Source: Synechococcus sp. CCY 9618 | Lineage (GTDB): Bacteria > Cyanobacteriota > Cyanobacteriia > PCC-6307 > Cyanobiaceae | Length of the DNA: 33,855 nt | Direction of reading: 5' to 3' | Assembly (NCBI RefSeq): GCF_019038415.1 | Contig: NZ_JAFKRG010000001.1 | Span: 1 to 33,855, forward strand | Part shown: one piece after another, positions 1-7,350 of the stretch | How the letters are laid out: each line of letters opens with the position of its first letter | How positions within the stretch are numbered: position 1 is the stretch's first letter | Position numbers and translations under genes: made by a program | The notes under the pieces: generated by a model | What the model was told of the DNA's origin: nothing | Seen by the model: the letters and a program-made list of their open reading frames with translations, nothing else | Databases searched by the model: none

Positions 1-112
1 AGAGCAGCAGACCGGACCAGCCCACGAAAACGAAGCGGTCGCGCTTGAGCCAGTCGTCGAGGACGTCGAACCATCCACGCGTGGCCGGGGCGCGCCCTAG
101 GGCGATCGTCAT
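1..112 (-). CDS. psbD: Photosystem II D2 protein, N-terminal 37 residues (partial)
   Basis: The reverse strand from ATG at 112-110 reads [20 protein letters not shown], followed by [17 protein letters not shown] up to the window edge. This is the conserved N-terminus of D2, the thylakoid reaction-centre subunit that with D1 binds the P680 chlorophylls, pheophytin and QA. The gene leaves the window at base 1, so only the stromal N-terminal segment and the start of the first membrane helix are visible. No Shine-Dalgarno sequence precedes the ATG, which is common for cyanobacterial psb genes. It is transcribed divergently from ycf4. In related genomes psbC normally follows psbD, but that would lie outside this window. 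Confidence 0.97.
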   Translation of the reverse strand, partial: MTIALGRAPATRGWFDVLDDWLKRDRFVFVGWSGLLL

Positions 113-288
113 GGGTGAAGCGGTGTGGTGAAGCGGTGCGGATTACCCGCAAGGCTGTGGGTTACCGGGGGATGGTAACAACGCTCAACGGCCCTCCGCG
201 CCGGGCTACACGGGCTGATACCGACGACCGGCAGCGAGCCCCGGCCCGCTTCGCGGCAGGATGGCAAGCCATTGCCCCTTCCCCCCGC
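113..288. promoter_or_regulatory. psbD/ycf4 divergent intergenic region
   Basis: This 176-base spacer separates two divergent photosynthesis genes and must hold the psbD leader and promoter and the ycf4 start region. It contains an 11-base direct repeat, GTGAAGCGGTG, at about 115-125 and 129-139, and an inverted repeat GTTACC (161-166)/GGTAAC (174-179) with a 7-base spacer. I could not assign -10 or -35 boxes with confidence. The assignment as regulatory rests on position; the repeats are seen directly. Confidence 0.5.
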
Positions 289-855
289 ATGGCTTCGCCT
301 GGCGTCGCTTCCCCCTCCGCCGACGAGCAGGTGCTGGAGCAGCCGGTGCTCGGCTCCCGGCGCCTCTCCAACCTGCTGGTGGCCGCCGCGGTCACGATCG
401 GCGGGGTCGGTTTCGTGCTCACGAGCGCCTCCAGCCGCTTCGGCCGCGACCTGCTGCCCATCGGCCATCCCGCCGACCTGGTCTGGGTGCCCCAGGGTCT
501 GGTGATGGGGCTCTACGGAGTGGCGGCCCTGCTGCTGGCCACCTACCTCTGGCTGGTGATCGGCATCAATGTCGGATCCGGCAGCAACCGCTTCGATCGC
601 CGTGCCGGCGAAGCTCGCATCTGCCGCCGCGGCTTCCGCCGGCTGATCGAGGTGGTGATCCCCCTGCGGGAGATCCAGGCGGTGAAGGTGGAGGTGCGCG
701 ATGGCCTCAGTCCCCAGCGACGGCTGGCTCTGCGGGTCCAGGGGCGGCGGGACATGCCCCTGACCAGGGTGGGGGAACCGATGCCCCTGGCGGATCTGGA
801 GCTGTCAGGCGCCCGCCTGGCCCGTTTCCTCGGCGTCCCCCTGGAGGGTCTGTGA
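289..855 (+). CDS. ycf4: Photosystem I assembly protein Ycf4
   Basis: The product is 188 residues, the usual length for Ycf4. Two hydrophobic helices near the N-terminus (around residues 28-50 and 70-92) carry the family-typical run [12 protein letters not shown], followed by a soluble C-terminal half with a conserved pattern including INVGSG and FRR. Ycf4 is a thylakoid scaffold used in assembling photosystem I. The reading frame is open further upstream, to 115, but ATG 289 gives the family length and avoids running through the psbD regulatory region. The stop is followed after two bases by the next gene, so the two are probably co-transcribed. Confidence 0.9.
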   Translation: MASPGVASPSADEQVLEQPVLGSRRLSNLLVAAAVTIGGVGFVLTSASSRFGRDLLPIGHPADLVWVPQGLVMGLYGVAALLLATYLWLVIGINVGSGSNRFDRRAGEARICRRGFRRLIEVVIPLREIQAVKVEVRDGLSPQRRLALRVQGRRDMPLTRVGEPMPLADLELSGARLARFLGVPLEGL

Positions 856-857
856 CC

Positions 858-1601
858 ATGGGATCACGCCGAACCGCTGTTTCCCTCGCCCCTGCCTGGA
901 TCGGCTGGCGACTGCTGCTCCTGGTCACCCTGGCCCTTGCGCCCCTGGGCCTTGCCGCCTGCGCCGCCGACCCGGGCAGCCCGCCCATGGGCTGCGCGGC
1001 GGCCACCACCCCCTGCCTGCAGGGCACGGCGGTGGTGGCCATGGACACCAGCAAGGGGCCGGTGGAGCTGCGCCTCGATGGGGCGGCGGCGCCACTCACG
1101 GCGGGTAATTTCGTCGATCTGGTGGGCCGCGGTGTCTACAACGGCACCGTCTTCCACCGGGTGGTGCGGGAACCGGTGCCCTTTGTGGTGCAGGGCGGTG
1201 ATCCCCGCAGTGCCGATCCCAAGGTGCCCGTCAGCGAGTACGGCACCGGTGGGTTCGTGGACCCGGCCAGCGGCGAATCCCGCCGCATCCCCCTGGAGCT
1301 CCGGCTCTCCGGTGAGCCGGAACCCCGTTACGGGGACCAGATCACCAGCCCCACGGCCACCCGTCAGCTGGCCCTGAGCCACGAGCGCGGTGCCCTGGCC
1401 ATGGCCCGCTCCACCGATCCCAATTCCGCCAGTTCCCAGTTCTACGTGGCCCTTCAGGCCTTGCCGGAACTGGATGGTCGCTACGCGGTGTTCGGCCGGG
1501 TCAGCAAGGGGATGGAGGTGGTCGATCGGATCCAGCAGGGCGACAAGCTGATCAGGGCCAGGGTGATCGAGGGCGGCACTCTCGTGCAGAAGAAGCCCTG
1601 A
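858..1601 (+). CDS. Cyclophilin-type peptidyl-prolyl cis-trans isomerase, lipoprotein
   Basis: The 247-residue product starts with a basic N-terminus and hydrophobic stretch ending in a lipobox, LAAC (Cys35), predicting lipid anchoring to a membrane and an extracytoplasmic domain. The rest is a cyclophilin domain: VELRLDGAAAPLTAGNFVDL, then YNGTVFHRVV, FVVQGGD, a GALAMAR segment and SSQFYVAL, with PELDGRYAVFGRV near the end. These match the FHR, QGGD and FFI-type positions of the fold. It carries an insert between QGGD and GALAMAR (about residues 120-170), common in cyanobacterial members. Likely role is proline isomerisation of periplasmic or thylakoid-lumen proteins. ATG 858 lies two bases after the ycf4 stop. 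Confidence 0.9.
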   Translation: MGSRRTAVSLAPAWIGWRLLLLVTLALAPLGLAACAADPGSPPMGCAAATTPCLQGTAVVAMDTSKGPVELRLDGAAAPLTAGNFVDLVGRGVYNGTVFHRVVREPVPFVVQGGDPRSADPKVPVSEYGTGGFVDPASGESRRIPLELRLSGEPEPRYGDQITSPTATRQLALSHERGALAMARSTDPNSASSQFYVALQALPELDGRYAVFGRVSKGMEVVDRIQQGDKLIRARVIEGGTLVQKKP

Positions 1602-1615
1602 GGACGGGAAGCCGC

Positions 1616-1636
1616 GCCGGCCGGGCTCAGGCCGGC
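1616..1636. terminator. Possible bidirectional terminator hairpin
   Basis: GCCGGCC (1616-1622) and GGCCGGC (1630-1636) form a perfect 7-bp stem with a 7-base loop between the convergent cyclophilin gene and ilvN. The ilvN stop codon (1627-1629) lies in the loop. There is no T tract on either side, so termination is inferred from position and the stem only. Confidence 0.4.
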
Positions 1637-2157
1637 ACCCGTTTGTCGGACACGGTGGCCTTGAGCAGCTCGGTGTTCACCCCCGAGGCCCGCTCCAGAG
1701 CCACCTTGCCCGTGCGGGCGATCTCCAGGATCCCGTAGGTCTCGAGCAGGCGCTCCAGGGCCACCAGCTTGCCCGGATCTCCCACCACCTCAAGGGTGAG
1801 CGCATCGTCGGCCACGTCCACGACCTTGGCCCGGAACACCTGGACCAGATCGAAGATGGCGCTGCGGTTCTCGGCCGGTGCCGCCACCTTCAGCAGCATC
1901 AGCTCCCGCTCCACCGCCGGGATGGTGGAGAGATCGATCACCCCGAGCACGTTGATCAGCTTGTTGAGCTGCTTGGTCATCTGCTCGAGGGTGCGGTCGT
2001 CCCCCTCCACCACCATGGTCAGGCGCGACATGCCCCGGTGTTCGGCGGGACCCACCGCGAGGCTCTCGATGTTGAATCCCCGCCGGGCGAACAGGCCGGA
2101 GATGCGGCTGAGGGCACCCGATTCGTCTTCCACCAGCACCGAGAGGGTGTGCTTCAT
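1627..2157 (-). CDS. ilvN: Acetolactate synthase small (regulatory) subunit
   Basis: The 176-residue protein begins [20 protein letters not shown], the ACT-domain start of IlvN/IlvH, with [17 protein letters not shown] following. A second regulatory domain begins near residue 80 (ERELMLLKV). The subunit binds the catalytic IlvB and makes it sensitive to valine in branched-chain amino-acid synthesis. The frame is open upstream to 2310, but ATG 2157 matches the family start exactly. The next gene upstream on the same strand (stop at 2246) is 88 bases away, so co-transcription is possible but not shown. The catalytic subunit gene is not in this window. Confidence 0.95.
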   Translation of the reverse strand: MKHTLSVLVEDESGALSRISGLFARRGFNIESLAVGPAEHRGMSRLTMVVEGDDRTLEQMTKQLNKLINVLGVIDLSTIPAVERELMLLKVAAPAENRSAIFDLVQVFRAKVVDVADDALTLEVVGDPGKLVALERLLETYGILEIARTGKVALERASGVNTELLKATVSDKRVPA

Positions 2158-2245
2158 GTCGGGCTCGTGGGCGGGGTGCGGCGGAAGCCGGTGGGGAAGC
2201 CGGCACGTTCGTTCCCAAAGGTACGCGCCGGGGGGAGCACCGCCC

Positions 2246-3232
2246 TCAGCCCGTCTCCAGGCCGGCCAGCCAGTCGAGTACGGCGCGGTGGAAGGCGGCG
2301 GGAGTTTCATCGTGGGGACAGTGGCCGCACTGGTCGATCACCAGAAGGGCGAGGTCGCCGCGCAGGCGCCGGCACTGGTGCGCCACCTCCACCGGCACCA
2401 GCCGGTCCTGGCGTCCCCAGACCAGCAGGGCGGGCCGCCGCAGCCGCTGCAGCAGCGCCACGGCGGTGGCGTGGTGAGGCCGCAGGGCCATGGCGATGCT
2501 CATGGCCCGCAGGGCCCGCACCGCTCCGGGGCGCCGGGCGGGCCAGGCGATCACCCGGTGCAGCTCCCGGTCCCCGATCACCGGGTGGTGGTAAGCCGAC
2601 TGGATGCCCAGATCGAGCAGGGGCGAGTGGGCCAGCAAGGGCACCACCAGCTCCAGGGGCAGCAGGCGGCAGAGGACCTGGACCACCAGCCGTTGCAGCC
2701 GGCGCCGCCAGGGGCGGCGCCGGGGGGTGTGGCCGGGGGCGTGCCGGTGGGCCATCAGCAGGGTGGGATCGGGCAGGGGGGCGGCGACCACCGCCTTCAC
2801 CCAACGGGGGAAGTAGACGCTGCAGCTGAGGGCCACCAGACCACCCAGGGAATGGCCCACCAGCACGGCCGGTGCCTGCACCACCTCCGCCAGGAAGGCC
2901 TGCACCTGGCGTGCCCAGAGCCGGTTGTCGAGGGCCTGGCGGCGCTGGTGGCCGGGCTGGCTGGAGGAGCCGAAGCCGATCAGGTCGAGGCCGTAGACAC
3001 ACCAGCCCGCGGCAGCCAGGGCAGCGGCGTTGCGACGCCAGTGGCCGCTGCCGGCCCCGAACCCGTGCAGCAGCACCAGGGCCGGCCGGTCCTCGGCGCC
3101 CAGACGGCGCCAGTGGCAGCCGTGGCCACGCCACTCCCACAGGGCATGCTCCCCCCAGTCGGCCCCTTCCTGCGCTGCGGCCTCCCCGGGGGCAGGCTGG
3201 GGGTCGGCGGACGACACCGATGGTTGCGGCAA
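2246..3232 (-). CDS. Alpha/beta hydrolase fold protein
   Basis: About 328 residues. An oxyanion-hole motif [10 protein letters not shown] occurs near residue 53, followed by [11 protein letters not shown], a nucleophile elbow [11 protein letters not shown] (Ser in GHSLGG), a WGRQDRLVP segment with the probable acid, and a final [10 protein letters not shown] with the likely catalytic His. This is the complete hydrolase triad layout; the substrate cannot be told from sequence. A lid region rich in Arg lies after the nucleophile. No ATG is available: the frame opens at TTG 3232, and GTG 3217 is an alternative. The TTG starts of this gene and the divergent Trm1 gene would be only 10 bases apart. 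Confidence 0.8.
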   Translation of the reverse strand: MPQPSVSSADPQPAPGEAAAQEGADWGEHALWEWRGHGCHWRRLGAEDRPALVLLHGFGAGSGHWRRNAAALAAAGWCVYGLDLIGFGSSSQPGHQRRQALDNRLWARQVQAFLAEVVQAPAVLVGHSLGGLVALSCSVYFPRWVKAVVAAPLPDPTLLMAHRHAPGHTPRRRPWRRRLQRLVVQVLCRLLPLELVVPLLAHSPLLDLGIQSAYHHPVIGDRELHRVIAWPARRPGAVRALRAMSIAMALRPHHATAVALLQRLRRPALLVWGRQDRLVPVEVAHQCRRLRGDLALLVIDQCGHCPHDETPAAFHRAVLDWLAGLETG

Positions 3233-3242
3233 GGATCCGGAG

Positions 3243-4409
3243 TTGAGCGGACCCCTTCACTATTGCGAAGGGCTGGCCCTGGTGGAGACCGGCGGCGGCT
3301 TCTTCCGCCCGGCTTCACGCCCAGCCAGGGACTTCGGCGTTCTGCTGGTGCGCGGCCTGGCCGGCCGGTCCGGGGGATGCGGCGCACGGGTGCTGGACGG
3401 GATGGCGGGCTGCGGCATCCGGGCCCTGCGCTACGGCCTGGAGGGCGGCGCCACCGCCGTCTGGGCCAACGACGCTGACCCCGACCGGCTGCCCCTGCTG
3501 GCGCGGAACCTGGCCCGGCTGCCGGCCTCGCTGGAGCGGCAGGTCAGCGCGCAGACCGCGCAGCAGCTGCTGGCCGGCTGCCTGGGCCAGGGGCGCCGCT
3601 TCGACCTGGTGGATCTGGATGCCTTCGGCTGTCCTGCCTCCCTGGTGCCCCTGGCCCTGGAGGCGGTGGCTTTCGGCGGTGTGCTCTACCTGGCCAGCAC
3701 CGATGGGCGCTCGGCCACGGGCCACGACCGTCGGGCCGCCGTGCGTCGCTTCGGGGCCGCCGCGCGGGCCCACCCCGCCAGCTGGGAGATCGCCCTGCGT
3801 CTTCAGCTGGGCCTGCTGGCCCGCTCCGCCTGGGCGATGGGCCGTGGACTCCTGCCTCTGCTGAGCTTCAGCGAAGGACGGGCCTTCCGCACCGCCGTGC
3901 GGCTGGAGCGCCACCCCGCCCCCGGGGAGGAGGGGCTGCTGGGCCTGGTGGCCCATTGCCACGGCTGCGGTGATCAGCAGGTGCAGAGTCTGCTGCGGCT
4001 GGGCCGCTGGCGGCCCTGCGAGTGCCCCCAGGCCCCGTCCGGGGAGCCGTCGGCCCTTGCGGTGAGCGGTCCGCTCTGGATCGGGCCGCTGCAGGATGCC
4101 CTTACCCTTGCGGGGATGCTGCAGGCCGCCGACGGGGAGGGCGCCTGCCTGGAGCGCCAGGGCCGGCGGCTGCTGGAACGGCTCCGCAGCGATCCTGCGG
4201 CGACGCCCCGTTGCTGGCCCGTGGATGCCATTGCCCGCCGGCTGGGGCAGGGACCCCCTCCGCTGGCCGACCTGGTGGCGGCGCTGGCTGCGGCGGGTTT
4301 CACCACGGCGGCCAGCGGGGTGATGGCCGGCCAGCTGCGCAGCGAGGCGCCCTGGCCCGTGGTGCTGGCCACCGCCCGGCGGCTGGTCGCCGCCACGGCT
4401 GCTAAATAG
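3243..4409 (+). CDS. trm1: tRNA (guanine-N2)-dimethyltransferase, Trm1 family
   Basis: About 388 residues from TTG 3243. The family signature is clear: EGLALVETGGGFFRPASRPA with ARDFGVL, the SAM-binding loop DGMAGCGIRALRYG, NDADPDRL, the catalytic DLDAFGCPASL (DLDPFG in most relatives), then YLASTDGRSATG. A CHGCG cluster with CEC further on could bind zinc. Trm1 methylates G26 (and G27 in Aquifex) of tRNA. It is common in archaea and eukaryotes and rare in bacteria, although known in Aquifex and cyanobacteria. The exact start is uncertain because the frame is open upstream inside the divergent hydrolase gene; TTG 3243 is chosen as the first start outside it. Confidence 0.85.
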   Translation: MSGPLHYCEGLALVETGGGFFRPASRPARDFGVLLVRGLAGRSGGCGARVLDGMAGCGIRALRYGLEGGATAVWANDADPDRLPLLARNLARLPASLERQVSAQTAQQLLAGCLGQGRRFDLVDLDAFGCPASLVPLALEAVAFGGVLYLASTDGRSATGHDRRAAVRRFGAAARAHPASWEIALRLQLGLLARSAWAMGRGLLPLLSFSEGRAFRTAVRLERHPAPGEEGLLGLVAHCHGCGDQQVQSLLRLGRWRPCECPQAPSGEPSALAVSGPLWIGPLQDALTLAGMLQAADGEGACLERQGRRLLERLRSDPAATPRCWPVDAIARRLGQGPPPLADLVAALAAAGFTTAASGVMAGQLRSEAPWPVVLATARRLVAATAAK

Positions 4410-4436
4410 GTACCCCGTTCCCCTTCCGTCCGGGCC

Positions 4437-4535
4437 ATGGCCTCTGAAATCTTCGGCATCGCCGCCATCTTCTGGGTGCTGATCCCCGTCGGACTGGCCG
4501 GAGGTGCCCTGCTGCTCAGGCTTCTGAAAGACTGA
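4437..4535 (+). CDS. petM: Cytochrome b6-f complex subunit PetM
   Basis: A 32-residue single-span membrane protein, beginning [20 protein letters not shown] and ending in LLRLLKD. Length and the [10 protein letters not shown] helix match PetM (subunit VII), a small peripheral helix of the thylakoid cytochrome b6-f complex. It starts 27 bases after the Trm1 stop and precedes ycf39 by 77 bases, an arrangement I recall from picocyanobacteria. Its promoter, if separate, must lie in the end of the Trm1 gene. Confidence 0.9.
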   Translation: MASEIFGIAAIFWVLIPVGLAGGALLLRLLKD

Positions 4536-4612
4536 GGCCTTGCCGGGGCGGTGGCGATCGCGTCGCCGCCGGACGCACCTCTAGGCTCAGCCCGCTTCCA
4601 TTGCAGGGGTCC

Positions 4613-5575
4613 ATGAAGGTTCTTGTCATCGGTGGAACAGGAACCCTCGGACGCCAGATCGCCCGGCGTGCCCTTGATGGCGGCCACCTGGTCCGCTGCA
4701 TGGTGCGCTCTCCCCGCAAGGCCGCCTTCCTGCAGGAATGGGGCTGCGAGCTCACCCGCGGAGATCTGCTGGAACCCGACAGCCTCGATTACGCCCTCGA
4801 GGGCCAGGAGGCCGTGATCGATGCCGCCACGGCCCGGGCCACCGATGGAGGCAGCGCCTACGAGATCGACTGGGACGGCAAGCAGAACCTGTTCGCGGCC
4901 TGTCGCCGGGCGGGGCAGACCCGGGTGGTGTTCGTGTCGCTGCTGGGTGCCGAGAAGCATCGCAGCGTGCCGCTGATGGACATCAAGGCCTGCACCGAGC
5001 AGTGGCTCGAGGCCTCCGACTTCGACTACACGATCCTGCGATGCGTGGCCTTCATGCAGGGTCTGATCAGCCAGTTCGCCATCCCGGTGCTGGAGAGCCA
5101 GACGGTGTGGGTGAGCGGCTCGCCGACGCCGATCGCCTACATGAACACCCAGGACGTGGCCCGCTTCGCCGTGGCTGCCTTGGAGCGGCCGGAGACGGTG
5201 CGCCGTGCCTTCCCGGTGGTGGGTCCGAAGGCCTGGACCACCAGCGAGATCACCCAGCTCTGTGAGCGCTACAGCGGCCGGGAGGCCCGGGTGTTCCGGG
5301 TGCCGCCGGTGCTGCTGCAGCTGATGCAGTCGATCACCGGGTTCTTCGAGGCCAGCCTCAACGTGGCCGAACGTCTCGCCTTCGCCGAGGTGGTGGGGGG
5401 CGGAGTGCCCCTTGATGCGCCGATGGAGGCAAGCTATGCCGCCTTCGGTCTTGATCCTGCCGAGACCACCCGTCTGGAGGATTACCTCAAGGAGTACTAC
5501 GACACGATTCTGCGGCGGCTGCGGGAGATGGAGTCGGACCTGGACAAGGAAGCCAAGAAGAAGCTGCCGTTCTGA
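4613..5575 (+). CDS. ycf39: Ycf39: NmrA-like photosystem II assembly factor
   Basis: 320 residues. The N-terminus MKVLVIGGTGTLGRQIARRA is a Rossmann GGTGTLG dinucleotide-binding motif of the atypical SDR (NmrA-like) class, followed by RSPRKAAFLQEWG and VIDAATARATD. The catalytic Tyr of classical SDRs is not apparent, as usual for this group. Ycf39 acts with high-light-inducible proteins in delivering chlorophyll to newly made D1 during PSII assembly. A TTG twelve bases upstream is in frame, but ATG 4613 fits the family. A charged C-terminal tail (EMESDLDKEAKKK) follows an amphipathic segment. Confidence 0.92.
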   Translation: MKVLVIGGTGTLGRQIARRALDGGHLVRCMVRSPRKAAFLQEWGCELTRGDLLEPDSLDYALEGQEAVIDAATARATDGGSAYEIDWDGKQNLFAACRRAGQTRVVFVSLLGAEKHRSVPLMDIKACTEQWLEASDFDYTILRCVAFMQGLISQFAIPVLESQTVWVSGSPTPIAYMNTQDVARFAVAALERPETVRRAFPVVGPKAWTTSEITQLCERYSGREARVFRVPPVLLQLMQSITGFFEASLNVAERLAFAEVVGGGVPLDAPMEASYAAFGLDPAETTRLEDYLKEYYDTILRRLREMESDLDKEAKKKLPF

Positions 5576-5578
5576 GCC

Positions 5579-5607
5579 TTCCGCTCATTCCAGTGCATGT
5601 GTACTAT
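5579..5607 (+). promoter_or_regulatory. Candidate promoter for the 71-residue gene
   Basis: A TACTAT box at 5602-5607 (five of six matches to TATAAT) is preceded 17 bases upstream by TTCCGC (5579-5584), a poor -35. It would start transcription about 15 bases ahead of ATG 5628. The -10 is the only good part. Confidence 0.35.
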
Positions 5608-5627
5608 GGCCGGGATTGGCGGCGGTC

Positions 5628-5843
5628 ATGGCGATTTCCCAGATCAAGAATTTCCAGCGGCGGCTGGCCAACCTGGAGGAGGAGGCCATCGCTGAGCTCA
5701 CCCGGGCCTGTGGCCACGAGCTCTGGGCATCACTGGGCTTTGACGCCTTCGACACCATTGAGGACCCGGATCGTCGCGCGAAGGCGAACTATTACTACGG
5801 TCAGCTCCAGACGGTCAGGGAACTGAAGGACGCGCTCGCCTGA
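5628..5843 (+). CDS. Small protein of unknown function (71 aa)
   Basis: The product starts MAISQIKNFQRRLANLEEEA and is largely alpha-helical with many charged residues, then GFDAFDTIEDPDRRAKANYY and a final helix. No membrane segment, signal peptide or known domain was recognised. Codon use matches the surrounding core genes and a plausible -10 lies upstream, which supports a real gene. Its last 29 bases overlap the end of the convergent pseudouridine synthase gene. Function cannot be given; it looks like a conserved cyanobacterial hypothetical protein, though I cannot verify conservation here. Confidence 0.75.
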   Translation: MAISQIKNFQRRLANLEEEAIAELTRACGHELWASLGFDAFDTIEDPDRRAKANYYYGQLQTVRELKDALA

Positions 5844-6432
5844 GCAGGTCCCCCAGCCGTTCGGCCTCCGGAGGAGCCACCTCACGCCAGGCACCGGATT
5901 TCAGGCCTTGCAGATCAAGGGGCGGGCCGCCGTCCATGAGATCGATCGCCGTGCGCAGCAGTCGCAGGGTGGGCAGCCCCACGGCCGCTGTCATGCGCCG
6001 CACCTGCCGGTTCCGCCCTTCCCGCAGCTCCAGTGCCAGCCAGCCGGTGGGCACCCGCAGGCGATGGCGGATCGGCGGCTCCCTCTCCGGCAGGCCCGGA
6101 TCCTCGACGGCCCTGGCCCGGGCCGGCAGCGTGGGCCGACCCTGGATTGTGACGCCCTGCCTCAGGCCCGCCAGGGCCGGCTCGGTGATCACCCCCTCGA
6201 CCTGGACCAGGTAGCGGCGCCAGTGGCCCCAGGTGGGATCGGTGAGCCGTTGCTGCAGCCGCCCATGGTCGGTGAGCAGCAGCAGACCCTCACTGTCGGC
6301 ATCGAGACGGCCGGCGGCGTAGACGCCCGGGCGGTGGATGTGGTCAGCCAGGGTGCGCCAGGGGCTGCCTGGTTCCTGCGTGAACTGACTGAGAACCCCG
6401 TAGGGCTTGTGGAACAGGAGGGTGGTGGTCAC
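5815..6432 (-). CDS. rluE: rRNA large-subunit pseudouridine synthase, RluE-like
   Basis: 205 residues from a GTG start. The RsuA/RluE signature is present: LLFHKPYGVLSQFT, the catalytic block AAGRLDADSEGLLLLT with the active-site Asp in GRLDADSEG, and EGRNRQVRRMTAAVGLPTLR near the C-terminus. It lacks an N-terminal S4 domain, which fits the RluE branch (23S rRNA U2457 in E. coli) rather than RsuA or RluB. Substrate assignment is by family only. It converges on and overlaps the 71-residue gene by 29 bases. A 29-residue ORF ends 11 bases before the start codon and may be on the same transcript. Confidence 0.88.
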   Translation of the reverse strand: MTTTLLFHKPYGVLSQFTQEPGSPWRTLADHIHRPGVYAAGRLDADSEGLLLLTDHGRLQQRLTDPTWGHWRRYLVQVEGVITEPALAGLRQGVTIQGRPTLPARARAVEDPGLPEREPPIRHRLRVPTGWLALELREGRNRQVRRMTAAVGLPTLRLLRTAIDLMDGGPPLDLQGLKSGAWREVAPPEAERLGDLLRRARPSVP

Positions 6433-6443
6433 CGCCCTGGCGC

Positions 6444-6533
6444 TCAGGAGCTTTCGCGGGCCCGCCAGAGGTTGACCACGCCGATCGAGATCAGCAGCAG
6501 CCCCAGATCCATCGAGATGGGAGGGAGGATCAT
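6444..6533 (-). CDS. Possible 29-residue single-span membrane protein
   Basis: The ORF reads MILPPISMDLGLLLISIGVV, then NLWRARESS and a stop. It has a hydrophobic helix of about 15-18 residues and a short positively charged tail, the architecture of small thylakoid or photosynthetic-complex subunits. GGGAGG lies just inside the frame rather than upstream, and no clear ribosome-binding site precedes the ATG. It sits 11 bases upstream of the rluE-like GTG on the same strand. I do not recognise it as any named Psb, Psa, Pet or Ndh subunit. It may be a leader peptide or a genuine small protein. Confidence 0.45.
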   Translation of the reverse strand: MILPPISMDLGLLLISIGVVNLWRARESS

Positions 6534-6663
6534 GGGGGTTGGGCCGGGTGCGTGCGGTGGCCCGACCCTATCGCTCCGGTCTTCCCTCCGTGCGGGCGAG
6601 GGGGCAGGAGGGTCCGGCGCCTAAGCTGAAATCCTGTCGTCCTTCAACGTCCAGTTCTCCCGC

Positions 6664-6933
6664 ATGATCGAAACGTCCGGTGTGATCGAAAAGGAGCAGG
6701 GCAACGGGTTCTATCTCGTCACCCTCGAGCAGCCTGCCGGTCACCAGTGCCTCTGCCGGGCGGCGGGCAAGCTCACCAAGTTCCGCATCAAGCTCCTGGC
6801 CGGGGACAAGGTACTGGTGGAGATCAGCCCCTACGACCTGACCCGCGGCCGCATCACTTACCGGGAACGTAACGCCGGCGCCACGGGGCCGCGTCCGGGC
6901 GGCAACCGTCCCGGCGGTCCCCGGCGTCGCTGA
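6664..6933 (+). CDS. infA: Translation initiation factor IF-1
   Basis: 89 residues with an S1-like OB fold: MIETSGVIEKEQGNGFYLVT, CRAAGKLTKFRIKLLAGDKV and YDLTRGRITYRER. The invariant GRI.YR C-terminal element of IF-1 is present. It carries a Gly/Pro/Arg-rich tail (GPRPGGNRPGGPRRR) beyond the normal length of about 72, as seen in picocyanobacterial IF-1 proteins. IF-1 binds the 30S A site during initiation. It is not in a ribosomal-protein operon here; neighbours are an unknown convergent gene six bases downstream and the small ORF upstream. Confidence 0.93.
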   Translation: MIETSGVIEKEQGNGFYLVTLEQPAGHQCLCRAAGKLTKFRIKLLAGDKVLVEISPYDLTRGRITYRERNAGATGPRPGGNRPGGPRRR

Positions 6934-6939
6934 TCCGGT

Positions 6940-7290
6940 TCAGATCTCGAGCAGGCCGTCCGTCTCAGGGCGGCTGCCGAGGTGAAGGTTTCTGGGCAGC
7001 ATCAAAACATTGGCCTGAAGCAGCTCAGGATGGTCTTCCAGGGTGAGGAGCCATTCACGGAATTCCTCGTTGATGGCGTAGCTGTCCTCGAACAGTTCAC
7101 GGCCGTCGAGCGCCGCCCGTCGAGCCAGGGCCCAGCAGACGGCCACCGTGACCCGCCGGTGGACAGCAGCATCGAGAGTGGGGTCGAAGCCGCCGTCCTG
7201 GTCGCTGGAACCGTCCGCTGGAAAGTCCATCGGGGAGATCTCGGTGGATGTCCTGTTGGGCCCACGTTGGCGGCTGAAGGGCCGTTTCAT
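6940..7290 (-). CDS. Hypothetical protein (116 aa)
   Basis: The likely conserved core runs from FDPTLDAAVHRRVTVAVCWA through LARRAALDGRELF to NVLMLPRN, mostly helical and acidic, with no membrane span or recognised domain. The frame opens at GTG 7305; ATG 7290 and ATG 7227 (MDFPADG) are alternatives. I chose ATG 7290, but the basic first 25 residues look disordered and the shorter start is quite possible. It ends six bases from the infA stop and lies downstream of the helicase gene on the same strand (gap 60 bases), so the two may be co-transcribed. Confidence 0.6.
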   Translation of the reverse strand: MKRPFSRQRGPNRTSTEISPMDFPADGSSDQDGGFDPTLDAAVHRRVTVAVCWALARRAALDGRELFEDSYAINEEFREWLLTLEDHPELLQANVLMLPRNLHLGSRPETDGLLEI

Positions 7291-7350
7291 GGTGTTGGTT
7301 GTCACATCGTTGCAGGAAAAGCTCGTGAAAAGGACTGAAATCGGCAGAAT

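Noticed and set aside
115-288. N-terminal extension of Ycf4 from ATG 115
   Set aside because: It would add 58 residues unlike the family and run through the psbD control region; ATG 289 gives the expected length.
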